In this document: piece after piece, positions 22,797 to 33,469 of the stretch
How positions within the stretch are numbered: position 1 is the first letter of the stretch
How the letters are laid out: each line of letters begins with the position of its first letter
Made by a program: the position numbers and the translations under genes
DNA from: Muntiacus reevesi
Lineage: Eukaryota; Chordata; Mammalia; Artiodactyla; Cervidae
Direction of reading: 5' to 3'
DNA: 64,000 bases
NCBI RefSeq assembly: GCF_963930625.1
Contig: NC_089249.1
Coordinates: 103,042,775-103,106,774, forward strand
The notes under the pieces: generated by a model
The model's input: the letters and a program-made list of their open reading frames with translations, nothing else
Told to the model about the DNA's origin: nothing
Database searches by the model: none

Positions 22797-23139
22797 ATAG
22801 ATGGTGGCGATAACCCTATATGCAAAACAGAAAAAGAGACACAGAAGTACAGAACAGACTTTTGAACTCTGTGGGAGAAGGGGAGGGTGGGATGTTTTGA
22901 AAGAACAGCATGTATATTATCTATGGTGAAACGGACCACCAGCCCAGGTGGGATACATGAGTCAGGTGCTCAGGCCTGGTGCACTGGGAGGACCCTAAGG
23001 AGTCGGGTGGGGAGGGAGGTGGGAGGGGGGATCGGGATGGGGAATACGTGTAACTATATGGCTGATTCATGTCAATGTATGTCAAAACCCACTGAAATGT
23101 TGTAAAGTGATTGGCCTCCAACTAATAAAATAATTAAAA
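22797..23139 (+). other. L1 3' UTR with G-rich polypurine tracts
   Basis: Non-coding 3' part of the young L1. It holds two G-rich runs, 22872-22893 and 23005-23037, the latter with at least four GGG blocks separated by short loops, a possible G-quadruplex. Then come the conserved 'gctgattcatgtcaatgtatg' segment and 'cctccaactaataaaataa'. The same tail marks the L1 scraps at 23760, 33717, 49735 and 60483. Confidence 0.88.
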
Positions 23140-23201
23140 AAATATATATATAAAAAAAAAAAAAGAAAAAAAAAAAAAAAAAAAAAAGAAATGCATGGAT
23201 A

Positions 23202-23620
23202 GAGTAGATATCACATTCAAAGTGATATAAACCTCTAGGAGGAGAGAGGTGAGATTAAGTTAGAGAGACGTATATAGACTTCATCTGATGTTTTTATATT
23301 TCATTATATTTTTAAAATAGATTAAAAACAAATATGGTAAAAATGGTAAGATTTGGCAAAGCTAGATGGTAGGAATTTGGACTTGAAATACTTGTGCTTG
23401 AAATACTTCATAATGCCAGAGGAAATAAGCTATATTTTAATATCTACAGAGTAAGTTAAATATATTAGGATAATGTAGCAAATTTTCATATTATCTATAC
23501 AATATAAAGTTATATTCATAAATGAAAATATGTGAATATAAGAAGCTAAAAGTAGACCTGCTTAAAATATGTATCTAAATGGTCAGAAGTGGAAAAAAGC
23601 AGAATCACATATATATACTA
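23202..23620. other. continuation of old L1 3' end, then unassigned
   Basis: 23202-23360 looks like the end of the diverged L1 interrupted by the young one ('gatgtttttatatttcattatattt'). The rest is AT-rich and unassigned. Confidence 0.4.
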
Positions 23621-23622
23621 TT

Positions 23623-23759
23623 AGAAAAGCAAATAGTGAATTATGATTACTATATAAAAAAAAGTAGGAACCTAAGAAACCAGGAGTCTGAGTGATTTTT
23701 TAGTTTAAATATTATTATATTATATTTATTATATATTATTATTCACTATTTGCTTTTCT
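23623..23759. repeat. 19-bp perfect inverted repeat, 99-bp spacer
   Basis: AGAAAAGCAAATAGTGAAT at 23623-23641 is the exact reverse complement of 23741-23759. The spacer is AT-rich. The right arm directly abuts an L1 3' end scrap that begins at 23760. Confidence 0.9.
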
Positions 23760-23862
23760 CCATGGCTGATTCATGTCAATGTATGACAAAACCCACTGCA
23801 ATGTTGTGAAGTAATTAGCCTCCAACTAATAAAAATAAAAATAAATAAATAAATAAATAATG
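23760..23862 (+). mobile_element. L1 3' end scrap (about 100 bp)
   Basis: Only the last part of the ruminant L1 3' UTR ('catggctgattcatgtcaatg', 'cctccaactaataaaa') followed by an (AAAT)n-type tail to about 23862. An extreme 5' truncation. Confidence 0.9.
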
Positions 23863-23904
23863 TTATTCAGAAATCTGAATAGGGTGTTTATGAGTAAGAA
23901 CTTT

Positions 23905-24055
23905 GTACTTGTATTCATACTATCAGGTTTGAATGCTACCTCTACCACTTACTAGCTACTCATCTGAGGCAAGTTACATATTTTGATAGAGCAATGTGCT
24001 TTTGTTTCTACTTTTGTTAATTGCAGAAAATATGAATAATTATTTCATAAGACAA
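23905..24055 (+). mobile_element. MIR SINE
   Basis: Sense MIR with 'tgaatgctacctctaccacttactagct', 'gaggcaagttacat' and 'tgcagaaaatatgaataat'. Degenerate. Confidence 0.78.
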
Positions 24056-24067
24056 ATGTGAGGTGAG

Positions 24068-24172
24068 GGGCTTCCCTGACAGCCCAGAACAGATTGAACT
24101 TGCATCCCTGAGTCTCCTGCATTGCAGGCTTATTCTTTACCCACTAAGCCACCTGGGAAGGCCCCAGAGACT
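24068..24172 (-). mobile_element. tRNA-Glu-type SINE (CHR or Bov-tA head)
   Basis: On the minus strand it reads 'ccttcccaggtggcttagtgg', 'gcctgcaatgcaggagactcaggg', then a damaged B-box. Only the tRNA-like head is present. Confidence 0.82.
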
Positions 24173-27100
24173 TGAGCCAGATACATTTTCAGTAAGCAGA
24201 AAGGAGAGAGAAATAAAACATTAACAAACACAAAAATTAAAACATTGTTCCAGAGAGAAATAAGAATGAATTCATTTCCTGGCTTTCTGATTTTCAACTC
24301 TACTACAATATACACTATGAACCTCACCTTGGGATCCTTGAGATCCTCTGTATCTCATTATAGAGTCCCCTCTTTTGCTAGTGTAAAAAGTGATTGTTCT
24401 TTGTAGCCAAAATAACCTTGATTGGAACTCTACCGAAATTCGAATATTTTCATTCAAGAGAAAAAGTGATTCAAATTTACAGAAAAGAAGTGATCTTTAG
24501 ATAAACATTCAATGACCAGTGAATGATCAAGTGTATAAACCAAATAAATCAGATCAAGATGTAACTCTTACATTATTAATTTCCATGTGCGAGGAGAATT
24601 CAGTGCAAAGGTGTACCAAAGGTGTAATGTAAGACATTAAAGTACTTTGAAGTAGGCACTATGCCCTAAACTTCTTTTCTCATTACTCTAAGTTCTGAAA
24701 ACATAGTGGTTGCTCAATAAATATTATTGATTGATGTCAACTCTCTAAATGTCTTGGTTTTTTTTTTCTTTTTAAATTACACGCTTATTTTTTCTCTATA
24801 GGATGAGATATGCTTTGATATTTTTCACAACACAAAATATTAACCCAAATGTCACTAGCATAGCATGACAATTATTACCCAAAGTATTTTCATTCTGCTG
24901 GTTTGTGTTCCCCACCCCCCACCCCCAGTGAGGTACAATTTCACCTAGAACTGAGGTGAGTGTAGAGTTAGTCATGATGAGAACTTAAAAAAAAAAAAAT
25001 CGACTGATTTCTCTGAATATGAAGAGTAAAAGAAGCTGAAAAATTGCTTCCTCAGAAGCTGAGAAAATAATTCTGGAAAGTCGCAGTATATTTACCAAGA
25101 GGGAGAAAGCAGGGGGAAAAAACCAATAGGCTCATCATAAAGATAGAAATGGAATGCCAAAGGATATTTATTCTAAAGATACAGAACATTATGAAATAGC
25201 CGATAAAATATGAATGCAAATTTTCTGAGTTTCACTCTGAAACATGGCAATAAAAACTTGGCTGACTGAACATTATCTTCTATAATCCATCCAGATGCAA
25301 AAATGTGGAAAACATACAATAAATTTTTTTTGCATGTTGAATCTTTCATGTTAATCTAAACTCTGAATTCCCAAGAGCATCAGAAGTCTTCCCTGTCTCA
25401 TATTTATCTCTGTTTACTAGTTCTACATTAACCAGAGAACATAAATAATTACCTATTGTTAAGAAAGTAACATTTTGTGTCATTAGGTAGTAGAAAACAC
25501 AGGTTCTTTAAAACATTCTAGAAATGTAGACATGCTAATAAAATTGCCTTTTGTTTCATAAGTTTATTTTATTATAGCCTCTGACTTCCAGGAACATGAC
25601 TCATTTGGATGAAAAAAAAAGAAAACAAAATGACATACCAACCTACTAATGTTATGTTTTGGGTACAGTATTTTGTTTGCTTTTACCAACCTGTCATGCT
25701 TATCTTGATTGGGCTGATTGGGTACATTGAGATGAAAGCCCAGGATGTGTATAGCTTTATCCAGGACTCTAAAGTGTATTCCTGCTCTCTTAGAGCATGA
25801 TGATTAAAAAAGCAAATGCTTCATAATCAGCACTCTGACCCTTAACAAAGTACATTTAAAAGCTTCTTGAGAAGTGGTGTTAAGTAAATTCCGAGTATGA
25901 TTAGCACGTAGGATTAGTAGAGTAGAAAGATTTTAAAGCTTTCTCTTTTATCAAATCTTTGCCCATAAACAGAAACGGCCTCTCTTGCCTTCTAGAAGAC
26001 AATCAAAGAGAAAAAGAAACCTTATCTAGATAAAGAGTACAAGAGCCAGAGCTTGCTTCAGCAAGTTTTAAAGACTTTCTTTTCCATCAAATAACCCCTA
26101 AAGTATCATATTCTTGTTAGTTTCCCAGGCAAAAGCAAGAAATACTCTATTAAAAAATTTATGGTTGAGTAAACCAAGTCCCAAAGCACAATAAAAAATA
26201 CAGCAAAAGGAACAATAAGTTTTCATACTCTTACTTTATGAAATAAGTTTATTTCAGGTTATTTTCAGGCTTTCTTTAAAATAAAATGTGAATGTGATTT
26301 GTGACCAGAATTGATACAAATTATGCTTCTAGTCTTTTTCTGTCCCAGCTGTAACATTACTCCATAGGTTGCCTTCAATAGAAAATTCTTAGTTATTTTT
26401 CTAAAATCTAAAACTTAATTAGATTTTTAAGGGCTTTATGTTTCTAAACAGAGCTATAGACTTTTTCCTAATAAAATATTAATTTGTTGCATTTTAAACT
26501 TCCTCAGAATATCCCCGATGGAGGTTGTCACGTATAAAGATTTAACTCCTCAAAGTTAGCCTCCCAGGAGTCAACTGAAAGCAGCAAATTTATTTATACC
26601 AGCTCCTTCTATGTACCAGACTTTGTCAAAGACCAGTTGTATCAAGTAAAATAATTTCTTAATAATTAAAGAACACCATAAATTATAAAAAGCACTATTT
26701 GCTTAAAAACTTTTTAGGTAATTTATACTTAAGAGAAGTCACACAATTTCAAAACTGTTAAAACATCTGTTTCAAATCCAGGAAGATTTTAGTTCCCAGA
26801 GTTTCTGTAGCAAAAATTTTACCTAGTAAAATGTTTTGAATTTGGTAAATCTTGGGTCTGACTTCAACTATAGACAATTCAGCTATAGACAATTTAAAGT
26901 ATAGAAAACATAGAACAACCGGGAATATTGTCAAGTTCTACCTTCCTGAAAATATTACCAAAGCAACATTTGATAAGACAAAACAGAGTATTTTTTTAAC
27001 CATAGTAAAGAAGGACAAAATAGTAATATTTACAGAGGATTAGATTCTGGTTTAATAAAGTCTTTCAATTTATAGGCTTGGCTAGGATTGGATAAGAATG

Positions 27101-27231
27101 ATGATAATGCTAGTCTAGTATTGATGGACATCAACAAGGTAAGCATTTCTAAGTAGATTCAAACACTCTTAGGAGAAAATGGTCATTAGAAGCTAGCTAC
27201 TGAAATTAAAATCTCAGAGTTCTTTGTAAAG
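24173..27231. other. 3 kb of repeat-poor, unassigned DNA
   Basis: No SINE, LINE, LTR or coding exon recognised. Small features are a 'gtggttgctcaataaat' phrase at about 24706-24722 that may be a MIR end, a C-rich run at 24911-24927 and A-runs at about 24988-25000. Frames at 25609-25800 and 26852-27043 are 63 codons each without recognisable domains. It is the longest stretch here free of obvious young repeats. Confidence 0.4.
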
Positions 27232-27391
27232 TGTCTGTTTTATTGCAACAGGCATGCTCATTCACTTATATAGTTTCTATGGCTGCTTTTGCACTGTAAG
27301 GGAAGAGTTGACTAGTTGCAGCAAAGATGACATGGTCTGAAGCACCTAAAATATTTACTGACTCTTTACAGAAAGAGTTTGCTGACCACTG
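27232..27391. mobile_element. hAT-Charlie non-autonomous DNA transposon (MER1 group)
   Basis: Carries the ordered phrases 'tttctatggctgcttttgcac', 'agagttgactagttgcagcaaag', 'cctaaaatatttactgactc' and the terminal 'tttacagaaagagtttgctgaccactg'. These belong to a common eutherian hAT-Charlie MITE. The left terminus is degraded. I do not name the subfamily. Confidence 0.75.
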
Positions 27392-27698
27392 TTATAATAA
27401 ATACTGTCAATGCTCTACTCAGACTCCCTTTCTTCACTACTTCTGTGTGCCCCTCCCTTGACTTTTGAGTGCTTTTGCTTCTAACTGCCTTCTTGTGAAG
27501 ACTTGAAGATGTGGAGGACTGCTCTGAAGCTGTTGGAATCACTTGGCTTGCAGACACAGGTGGCTGGAAGTGGCAGGGTGGTTACATTTCCCCCATCCCC
27601 CAGCAGCTCCCAGCCAGTGACTGACTAGTATGGGATTGTGAAAGCAGCTCCCTTACCTTAAACTGGAGTACATTCTGAAGGGTAATTTATACTTCGTG
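27392..27698. other. unassigned DNA
   Basis: GC content is a little higher near 27560-27610. No family or frame recognised. Confidence 0.35.
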
Positions 27699-27895
27699 TG
27701 TATGTTAGTCACTTAGTTGGGTCTCACTCTTTGTGACCCCATGAACTATAGCCTGCTAGGCTCCTGTGTCTGAGGAATTCTCCAGGCAAGAATACTGGAG
27801 TGGTTTGCCATTCTCTTCTCCAGAGGATCTTTCCTACTCAGGATCTTTCCTACTCGGGAATCTCCTGCCTTGCAGGAGAGCCACCAGAGAAGCTG
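27699..27895 (-). mobile_element. Bov-tA SINE with a 16-bp internal duplication
   Basis: Antisense Bov-tA ('agtcacttagttgggtctcactc', 'tgaggaattctccaggcaag', 'tggtttgccattctcttctcc') running into its tRNA head. The segment at 27825-27840 is repeated at 27841-27856 with one change, a small tandem duplication private to this copy. Confidence 0.88.
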
Positions 27896-28433
27896 TTTTA
27901 TACTTCTGAGTCTTTTCTACGGGAGATGGCTTATCTTTTACCTGCTACCTCAGTATTTTGCAATGCTGTGGAGATGGCAAGGTTGAGTTTTTTTGAATGT
28001 CACAACCTTCCTCCTTTACAAAAACCAAACAAAAACAAAATTGTAAAAAGGCAAAGGCTAAATGGAGTACAAACTGAAAAAATGTTCCCATTACTTAGAA
28101 AACAGGATGTCACACTGTAAGGCCTCCTCTTAGCGCACTTGTTCATAATTTGCTGTTAAACCATTTAATGGTCATGATGGGATGAATTAGGGATGCTTCA
28201 TCTCTCCAATTTGATTTACTCAGCAGTTCTTGGTCATCCAATATACCAGGTCCTATGTCAACTGCTGAGAACACATTGAATGTAAGATAATTTAGGCCTT
28301 GAAAAGTTTACACTTTTGTGAGGTGCTTCTAATTTCCTATGCCATCAAAGAAGGGACTGGATCTTCTATTATTTTTCAAATTTTCTGAGTGCCAAGCATA
28401 GCAATGGATTGAATAAATACTTGTTAAATGTGA
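27896..28433. other. unassigned, with a possible antisense L2 piece
   Basis: 28200-28325 resembles the antisense 3' part of L2 ('ccaggtcctatgtcaactgctgagaac'). The rest is unassigned. Confidence 0.35.
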
Positions 28434-28632
28434 AAGACCCTGATGCTGGAAAAGATTAAGGGCAGGAGGATAAGCGGGCAACAGAAGATGAGATGGTTGG
28501 ATGTCATCATAAACTCAGTAGACTTGAATCTGAGCAAGCTCCAGGAGATGGTGAAGAACAGGGAAGCCTGGAGTGCCACAGTCCATGGGGTTGCAAAGAG
28601 TTGGACACAATTGAATGACTCAACAACAACAA
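28434..28632 (+). mobile_element. BovB 3' end, about 200 bp
   Basis: Sense BovB tail: 'gaccctgatgctgg', 'gatgagatggttggatgtcatc', 'gcctggagtgccacagtccatgg', ending 'gaatgactcaacaacaacaa'. Strongly 5' truncated. Confidence 0.92.
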
Positions 28633-28739
28633 ATGTACTTACACTTCATCATTCTCAAGAATGGAAATCTATCCAGCCAGGGCAACAATTTAATGCCATA
28701 CATAATTGCTAGTAAAGAAATTATTGACACATAACCTAG

Positions 28740-28935
28740 CATGATACAGTGTCAATAGCAGTGGGCTCCAGGCTGAGCTCCTAAAGTCTAGACTCCTGGT
28801 TCCCACTCTATTAGTAATTCCCGAGGTCACCCTGGACAATCCATCTCATTCTCTAAGCTTCAAATTCTTCAATTATAGAATAAAGAGGCCAGACTAGATT
28901 ATACTTAAGGTTCATTCCAGTTCTGAAATTCTGAT
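28740..28935 (+). mobile_element. MIR-family SINE
   Basis: Resembles MIR in sense orientation, with 'ctaagcttcaaattcttcaattatagaat' and the 'ttccagttctgaaattctgattcc' end typical of one MIR-like subfamily. Boundaries uncertain. Confidence 0.55.
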
Positions 28936-29464
28936 TCCTCTGAACTCTCTGATTACTTAGCAATGCCTGACTTCTCATGAACTAATAGACTTATTTCAGG
29001 ACTCAATACAATAGTGTTACAAGAATTGAACTGCGGGATTTTAAAATGTGATAAACTTTCTTTTTGTGTAAAAGCCTATATTTCCCTTGACTTATTCTAT
29101 CTACAGTCTCAAGCATGAAAATATTTTCCCAATAGTTCATTCATAGCTTTTAGTCTTTTATAAAAAACAGTTTTGCAATAAATTCTGAAGAATATTTGCT
29201 ACATATTTTCTGACTCATATTTCTAGACAAAACCAACTTCCAATCAATGCCATCTTTTTTCAGTTTTAGAAAATTGCCTTATTTAATAATTTTGAGCCAT
29301 TTTTCAGATTTTTATATTTTTAACACACTTAAGTTTGTAACCTTTTTTCTAACCATTCCACTTCTTTCTTAGGTCCTCAGACTTTAGTAAGAGTATTACT
29401 AAAATTTGTAGAAAATTAAAACAAAAATAGCTTCTGTTCCAAAAAAGAACATAAAACTTTGCTA
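28936..29464. other. unassigned DNA
   Basis: AT-rich DNA without a recognised element. Confidence 0.4.
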
Positions 29465-29693
29465 GGGCTTCTGAGTGGCACCAGCAGTAAAGAACCTGTC
29501 TACCAATGCAGGTAGATGTAAGAGATACAGGTTCAATCCCTGGGTTAGAAAGATATCCTGGAGGAGGGCATGGCAACCCACTCTAGTATTCTTGCCTGGA
29601 GAATCCCCATGGACAGAGGAGCCTGGCAGGCTACAGAGTCCATAGGTTTGTAAACAGTCAGACACTACTGAGGCAACTTAGCACACAAGCACG
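29465..29693 (+). mobile_element. Bov-tA SINE
   Basis: Sense Bov-tA: head 'ggcttctgagtggcaccagcag', B-box 'ggttcaatccctggg' near 29530, body 'ggcatggcaacccactctag' and 'gcctggagaatccccatgg', end 'gaggcaacttagcacacaagcac'. Confidence 0.92.
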
Positions 29694-31443
29694 GAAAAAG
29701 CAAGAACTATTAACATTTATTATTTTGATGCAAACAATTGATTATTGTTGACTCAGAGACAACTGTAGACATGTAGTTGGATATTCACCTTTTTCCAATT
29801 TTTTATCAGAAGTAATTTTTAAGTCATCTAAAAAAAATTCATGCATAAGAATTTTACATTCTTCCTTCCTTTTCCCCACCTCTGAAACTGTACCTCTCTG
29901 CAATGCCTTTCTCCAATGGAAAGAAGTAATTTTCTCACCTGTAGTTTTGATCCCTATATCATTTACAGATTGTCTTAAAATGTATTGGACACCTAGTACT
30001 TGACCTGATGCTAGATACTGAGAATAAAGAGGAAGAGGAGAGGGACAATTTCCCAGAACAATTGCTAAATTGCATTTTGAAGGATAAAATTTCAAGAAAG
30101 AGGACAGAGGCTTGAAAATAAGAAAGCATCATATTTCAAGAGTCTGCAAGTGCTCTAGGATGGCTAAAGTACAACGTCCTCTATAAAACATAGTAGGACT
30201 AATCAAACATCAATAGAAAGTGTATGATCTGTCTAAGTAACATTACTGTTTTCCAAAGTTGGCTCTACGACAGGGCTATTTATTCAGATTCTGATGAAAG
30301 AAAATAAATTTTTAGAAAAATTTCACCATCATCCATTTCTATTTTTTACTTTCTTCCCAGGCTTTAATTTATCATCTAACCCCATCATTCAGCTCTCCAG
30401 TCTCCTTGGGTCCTGTATCAGTTGTCACTGGGTAATTAGGGATCAATTGCAAACTGGGCCCAAGGTCACTTTATATTAAAATTCTGGCATTCAGCATTTA
30501 TGGATTTAGAAAGACTAAAAGCAAAGCTAAAGAGATGAAAAATTGACTTCAAACCAAAATCCAAATCTCAAAATCAGCAGTATGTGTTGTGGAGTCCTGG
30601 GTATAGAAATCCCTTAAGACTATCTTTAGAAGAAAAACATATGAATTTTAAAAATAATAATTTTACACTTTCTTTAAAGATAAAAAAGTAAATAATATAT
30701 TTGATATAAACAAAAGTGAGGGAAAATTGCTTTTTTAAAAGCAGATTGCCTGGTGTACTCCCACCTCTGACCCCCATGAGGTCCTTAATAAGCCAAAAAT
30801 AAACATAAATTAAAGAAAAATAATAATACCTCCACAGACATTTGTATCTTGAATGGCATTACAAATACATGTTGGCCTATACACTCAGACACACATGCGC
30901 ATTCACACATGCACACATCCCAGATCCTTACCCGTCAGTAGAAGATCAAAGCTCGTGAAATGGAATCAGCTTCAAGAACTAGAACTTTGACTTGGATAGG
31001 TCATCACTGGTGGTCAAACTCAACAGATTTTCTGCAATTACCTGTCATCCAAGGGGCACCACTCACTGAGGGAGTACTATCCATCATTCCTACACCTTTC
31101 TATCATCTACACTCAATACAGCATTTTCCCTCTTTTCATACTCATTTCATTACCTAATCATGTGAATCAGAAAATAACTGTAGGCAAAATAAATGAAGTT
31201 TAACTATACCTAGATTTTAGTGAAATACTTTCTGGTATCGTTCTTTCTCCTTTTGCTCAGCTCTGAATGTGACCATTTCTTAGCTAGCAGAGAATCTTTC
31301 ACCTCTCATTGGCATAACTTTGGCCATTTGAAGTTTATCCTGTAAAAATAGATATTCACATGCCAGATCATTGCCTTACATGCCAACATGATATTTTACA
31401 TGCTGAAAACAAAGGAAAGATGGCCATTCTTGTACTGGTGGTG
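29694..31443. other. unassigned, repeat-poor DNA
   Basis: About 1.7 kb with no young repeat. 29980-30030 has an L2-like phrase ('cctgatgctagatactgagaataaag'). The 117-codon antisense frame at 29742-30095 has no recognisable domain and lies in low-complexity composition, so I do not call it a gene. Upstream of 31444 there is no TATA box or U3-like sequence, which matters for the next element. Confidence 0.4.
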
Positions 31444-31460
31444 GAAAAACAAGGGCCAGG
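31444..31460. repeat. 17-bp target-site duplication, left copy
   Basis: GAAAAACAAGGGCCAGG, matched exactly at 33116-33132, flanking the ERV-derived insert. Confidence 0.93.
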
Positions 31461-31599
31461 GCTCTCTGACCCTGCACCACTGTGTTGGTTGCGGCAGTGA
31501 GCCCTGACTCGAGTCAGCAATAAACTTCCCTTTTTTGCGAGTTGCATTGTCTTGGAAGCCTTCTCTTCCCGCTCGGGGATTTGGACATTGGGCGTAACA
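31461..31599 (+). promoter_or_regulatory. ERV R-U5 segment with polyadenylation signal
   Basis: Starts at the insert junction and ends in ...GTAACA, the expected CA terminus of an LTR, two bases before the primer-binding site. AATAAA lies at 31519-31524. The U3 promoter is absent, so this segment cannot drive transcription by itself. Confidence 0.8.
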
Positions 31600-31601
31600 T
31601 T

Positions 31602-31619
31602 TGGGGACTCGTCCGGGAT
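31602..31619 (+). promoter_or_regulatory. retroviral primer-binding site, tRNA-Pro-like
   Basis: TGGGGACTCGTCCGGGAT, one base different from the tRNA-Pro primer-binding site of gammaretroviruses, placed two bases after the U5 CA end as in that genus. It identifies the source as a class I ERV. Confidence 0.88.
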
Positions 31620-33091
31620 CCCTTGACCGGGGAAGGAGAACACTTTCAGGACAGAGGGGAAGGATAAATAATAGCACCGGTGCTCAGGCAGTTCAGGAAA
31701 ATCCAGTGTAAAATCCGAGGCCCTGCTGAGAAGCAGGAAGGTATCTGGCGCAGGAGAAAGCTTTCTATAAAGGGGGAACGGATTGGATGTTCCAGCCGGC
31801 GCAAGACTGAGGCCAGCGAGCGCGCTGGAAGGCAGCAGCTCTGCGGGAGGGAGAGTTCCTCTCCTGATCCTGAATCTGGTGAACAGCGGACGCCATTCGG
31901 TAAGGTGAATATGCCACCGGGAGGCAAGAAAATTCAGGGGGCCCAAAAACCCAGCGCTGTGTTGTCGGCCGACGTTTATCTGTCCGTGTGTTTGTCTTTG
32001 GCTCTCCGTGTTTGTGTGTGTGCCAGCATTGTCTCTGGTCTCCCTTTTCTGGAAGCCCAGGGAAAATTCCTGTAACGCCTGGGTGTCTGTAGGTGGCAGG
32101 AGACGTCTGTAAGTCCATCCCTTTTGCCCCCCTTTCCCGCCTCCTCCTCCTCCTTCTTTCAACCAGACTTCCTTTCCTCCTTTTGAAATCTTTGAAGATA
32201 TCTGAAATTTTGTGTCTCTATAGAAGGTTTTCTGAGAGACTGTATTCTTGTATTTAAGGGAGTGTCTGATGAGGACTGCCAGGTTTATATATGTGTGTTT
32301 TAACTCTGTTCTGTGTTGTGATTTGTGATGGCCATTTTGCTTTGTCTGGCCACCATTTAGACCTGCCGCCATTTTGTTAGAACTTGATTTTCTTTTCCTG
32401 TGCCATGAGATCAGGGCTCTCAGGAACACTTATCTAGACCATCTCTAACTCCTGAGACTGAGAGAAAAAGGGAAAAAAAGCCTTTAAAAATGTTATTTAT
32501 TTCAACTTTTTTTATAAACTAGTAAATTTTATATTGTAATATCTAATTCATGACCAAACTTAGAAAATGAAGCTAGATCTTGCATTGTGTCTGTCTAAAT
32601 ATGTTTTGGCATGTCTTTGTCTCTGGAAAATATTTTTTAGGTTAATTTGTAAATGAGCTCTATTTAATTGGCTTTAAAAAAGGGGGGTAAGCGCTTACAA
32701 ATCAAATAATTCTAAATTAGACAATAAATTCCAGGTTTAGGTGAACTGGGAAATATTCCTACTAAATACCTGATATTAATGTTTGTTTGTTGACCTATCT
32801 AATATAGACATGTCTTAGAGTAATTAACATCAAGTAGAATATTTTCATTGTACCTAGGTTTAATATAAGTTAAATATTATACCTATTACAAGTTTTTCAA
32901 CAAGGAAATTACCTCGAGTGAAAAAAACTTCTAAAAAATGTATGAGTTTGTATATAAACTCTATTAAGAATAATTATTCTTTAAGAATATCTGTCTACAA
33001 TGGTCTCCCCAGATTGGCATGACTTGAATTTCTAAGGGTTGTGCTAAACTAAGTATTGGAAATCTATTAAATAATTAGGTCATTTCCAAAT
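31620..33091 (+). other. ERV leader and downstream non-coding part of the retrocopy
   Basis: A GC-rich part with two unspliced donor-like sites (GT at 31900 and at 32109, the latter in CTGTAAGT) and a pyrimidine-rich acceptor-like tract ending in CAG at about 32164-32166. The source RNA was therefore not spliced at these places. Two YY1-like CCATTTTG words lie at about 32332 and 32369. The 3' part, after about 32450, is AT-rich with no coding potential. Whether it is long ERV leader or host sequence read into from an LTR cannot be told here. Confidence 0.6.
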
Positions 33092-33132
33092 GAAAAAAAA
33101 AAAAAAAAAGAAAAAGAAAAACAAGGGCCAGG

Positions 33133-33469
33133 ACCCAAGGGTTTTCTGAAAGAGATCTATAAAATATCACCTGAGAATAAAAACAAAGGATTCCTCTATA
33201 TATTAACAATGTCATGCCTCAAAGAAAGCTATCAGGTAACTATGTATTTGACAGATAAAAACACCAAAATATTAAGGTGACTAACTCATGGTGATAGGAT
33301 TACAGGTTATGTTTTTTAATCATCTTTATGCTTTTGTATACTTTAACTTATCAAACATAAGGAATTATTACATTATTAATTAGAAAAATAATTATATCAG
33401 AATATGGTTTCAGAAGCTGTATGTTAAAAAGAGGCAACCATGCATGGCAAAACAAAACAAAAGAGCAAT
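33133..33469. other. unassigned DNA
   Basis: Continuation of the pre-insertion locus. No element recognised. Confidence 0.35.

Larger units (their letters stand above)
20291..23183 (+). mobile_element. young ruminant L1 (LINE-1), 5' truncated, 2.9 kb, with TSD
   Basis: A recent L1 insertion. It begins in the middle of ORF2, keeps the rest of ORF2 open to its natural stop at 22794-22796, and has the full 3' UTR. An AATAAA signal lies at 23124-23129 and an A-rich tail runs from about 23140 to 23186, interrupted by a few other bases. The flanking duplication fixes both ends, and its target CT/AAAAG fits the L1 endonuclease preference for TT/AAAA. ORF1, the endonuclease and the promoter are missing, so the copy cannot move itself. 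Confidence 0.97.
31461..33115 (+). mobile_element. processed retrocopy of an ERV (gammaretrovirus-like) transcript
   Basis: The insert begins at what looks like the transcription start (R) of a class I ERV LTR. It holds R-U5 to 31599 and the primer-binding site at 31602-31619, then a GC-rich leader to about 32170 and about 0.9 kb of AT-richer sequence. It ends with ATTAAA at 33066-33071 and an A-rich tail from about 33092 to 33115. There is no U3, no second LTR and no recognisable gag, pol or env. A 17-bp direct repeat flanks it. Retroviral integrase would leave full LTR ends and a 4-6 bp repeat, so the L1 machinery most likely reverse-transcribed a capped, polyadenylated ERV-driven RNA. Confidence 0.82.

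Noticed and set aside
29742..30095. 117-codon antisense frame
   Set aside because: No recognisable domain, no splice or promoter context, and composition like the surrounding AT-rich DNA; within chance expectation for 64 kb.
32366..32376. YY1-like CCATTTTG words as a functional promoter element
   Set aside because: Such short words occur by chance; the U3 promoter is missing and nothing else supports activity.
31368..32429. 353-codon antisense open frame
   Set aside because: It lies antisense to the GC-rich ERV leader and runs past the insertion boundary into flanking DNA. It has low-complexity Arg/Ser/Pro-rich content and no domain. GC-rich sequence with few stops explains it.
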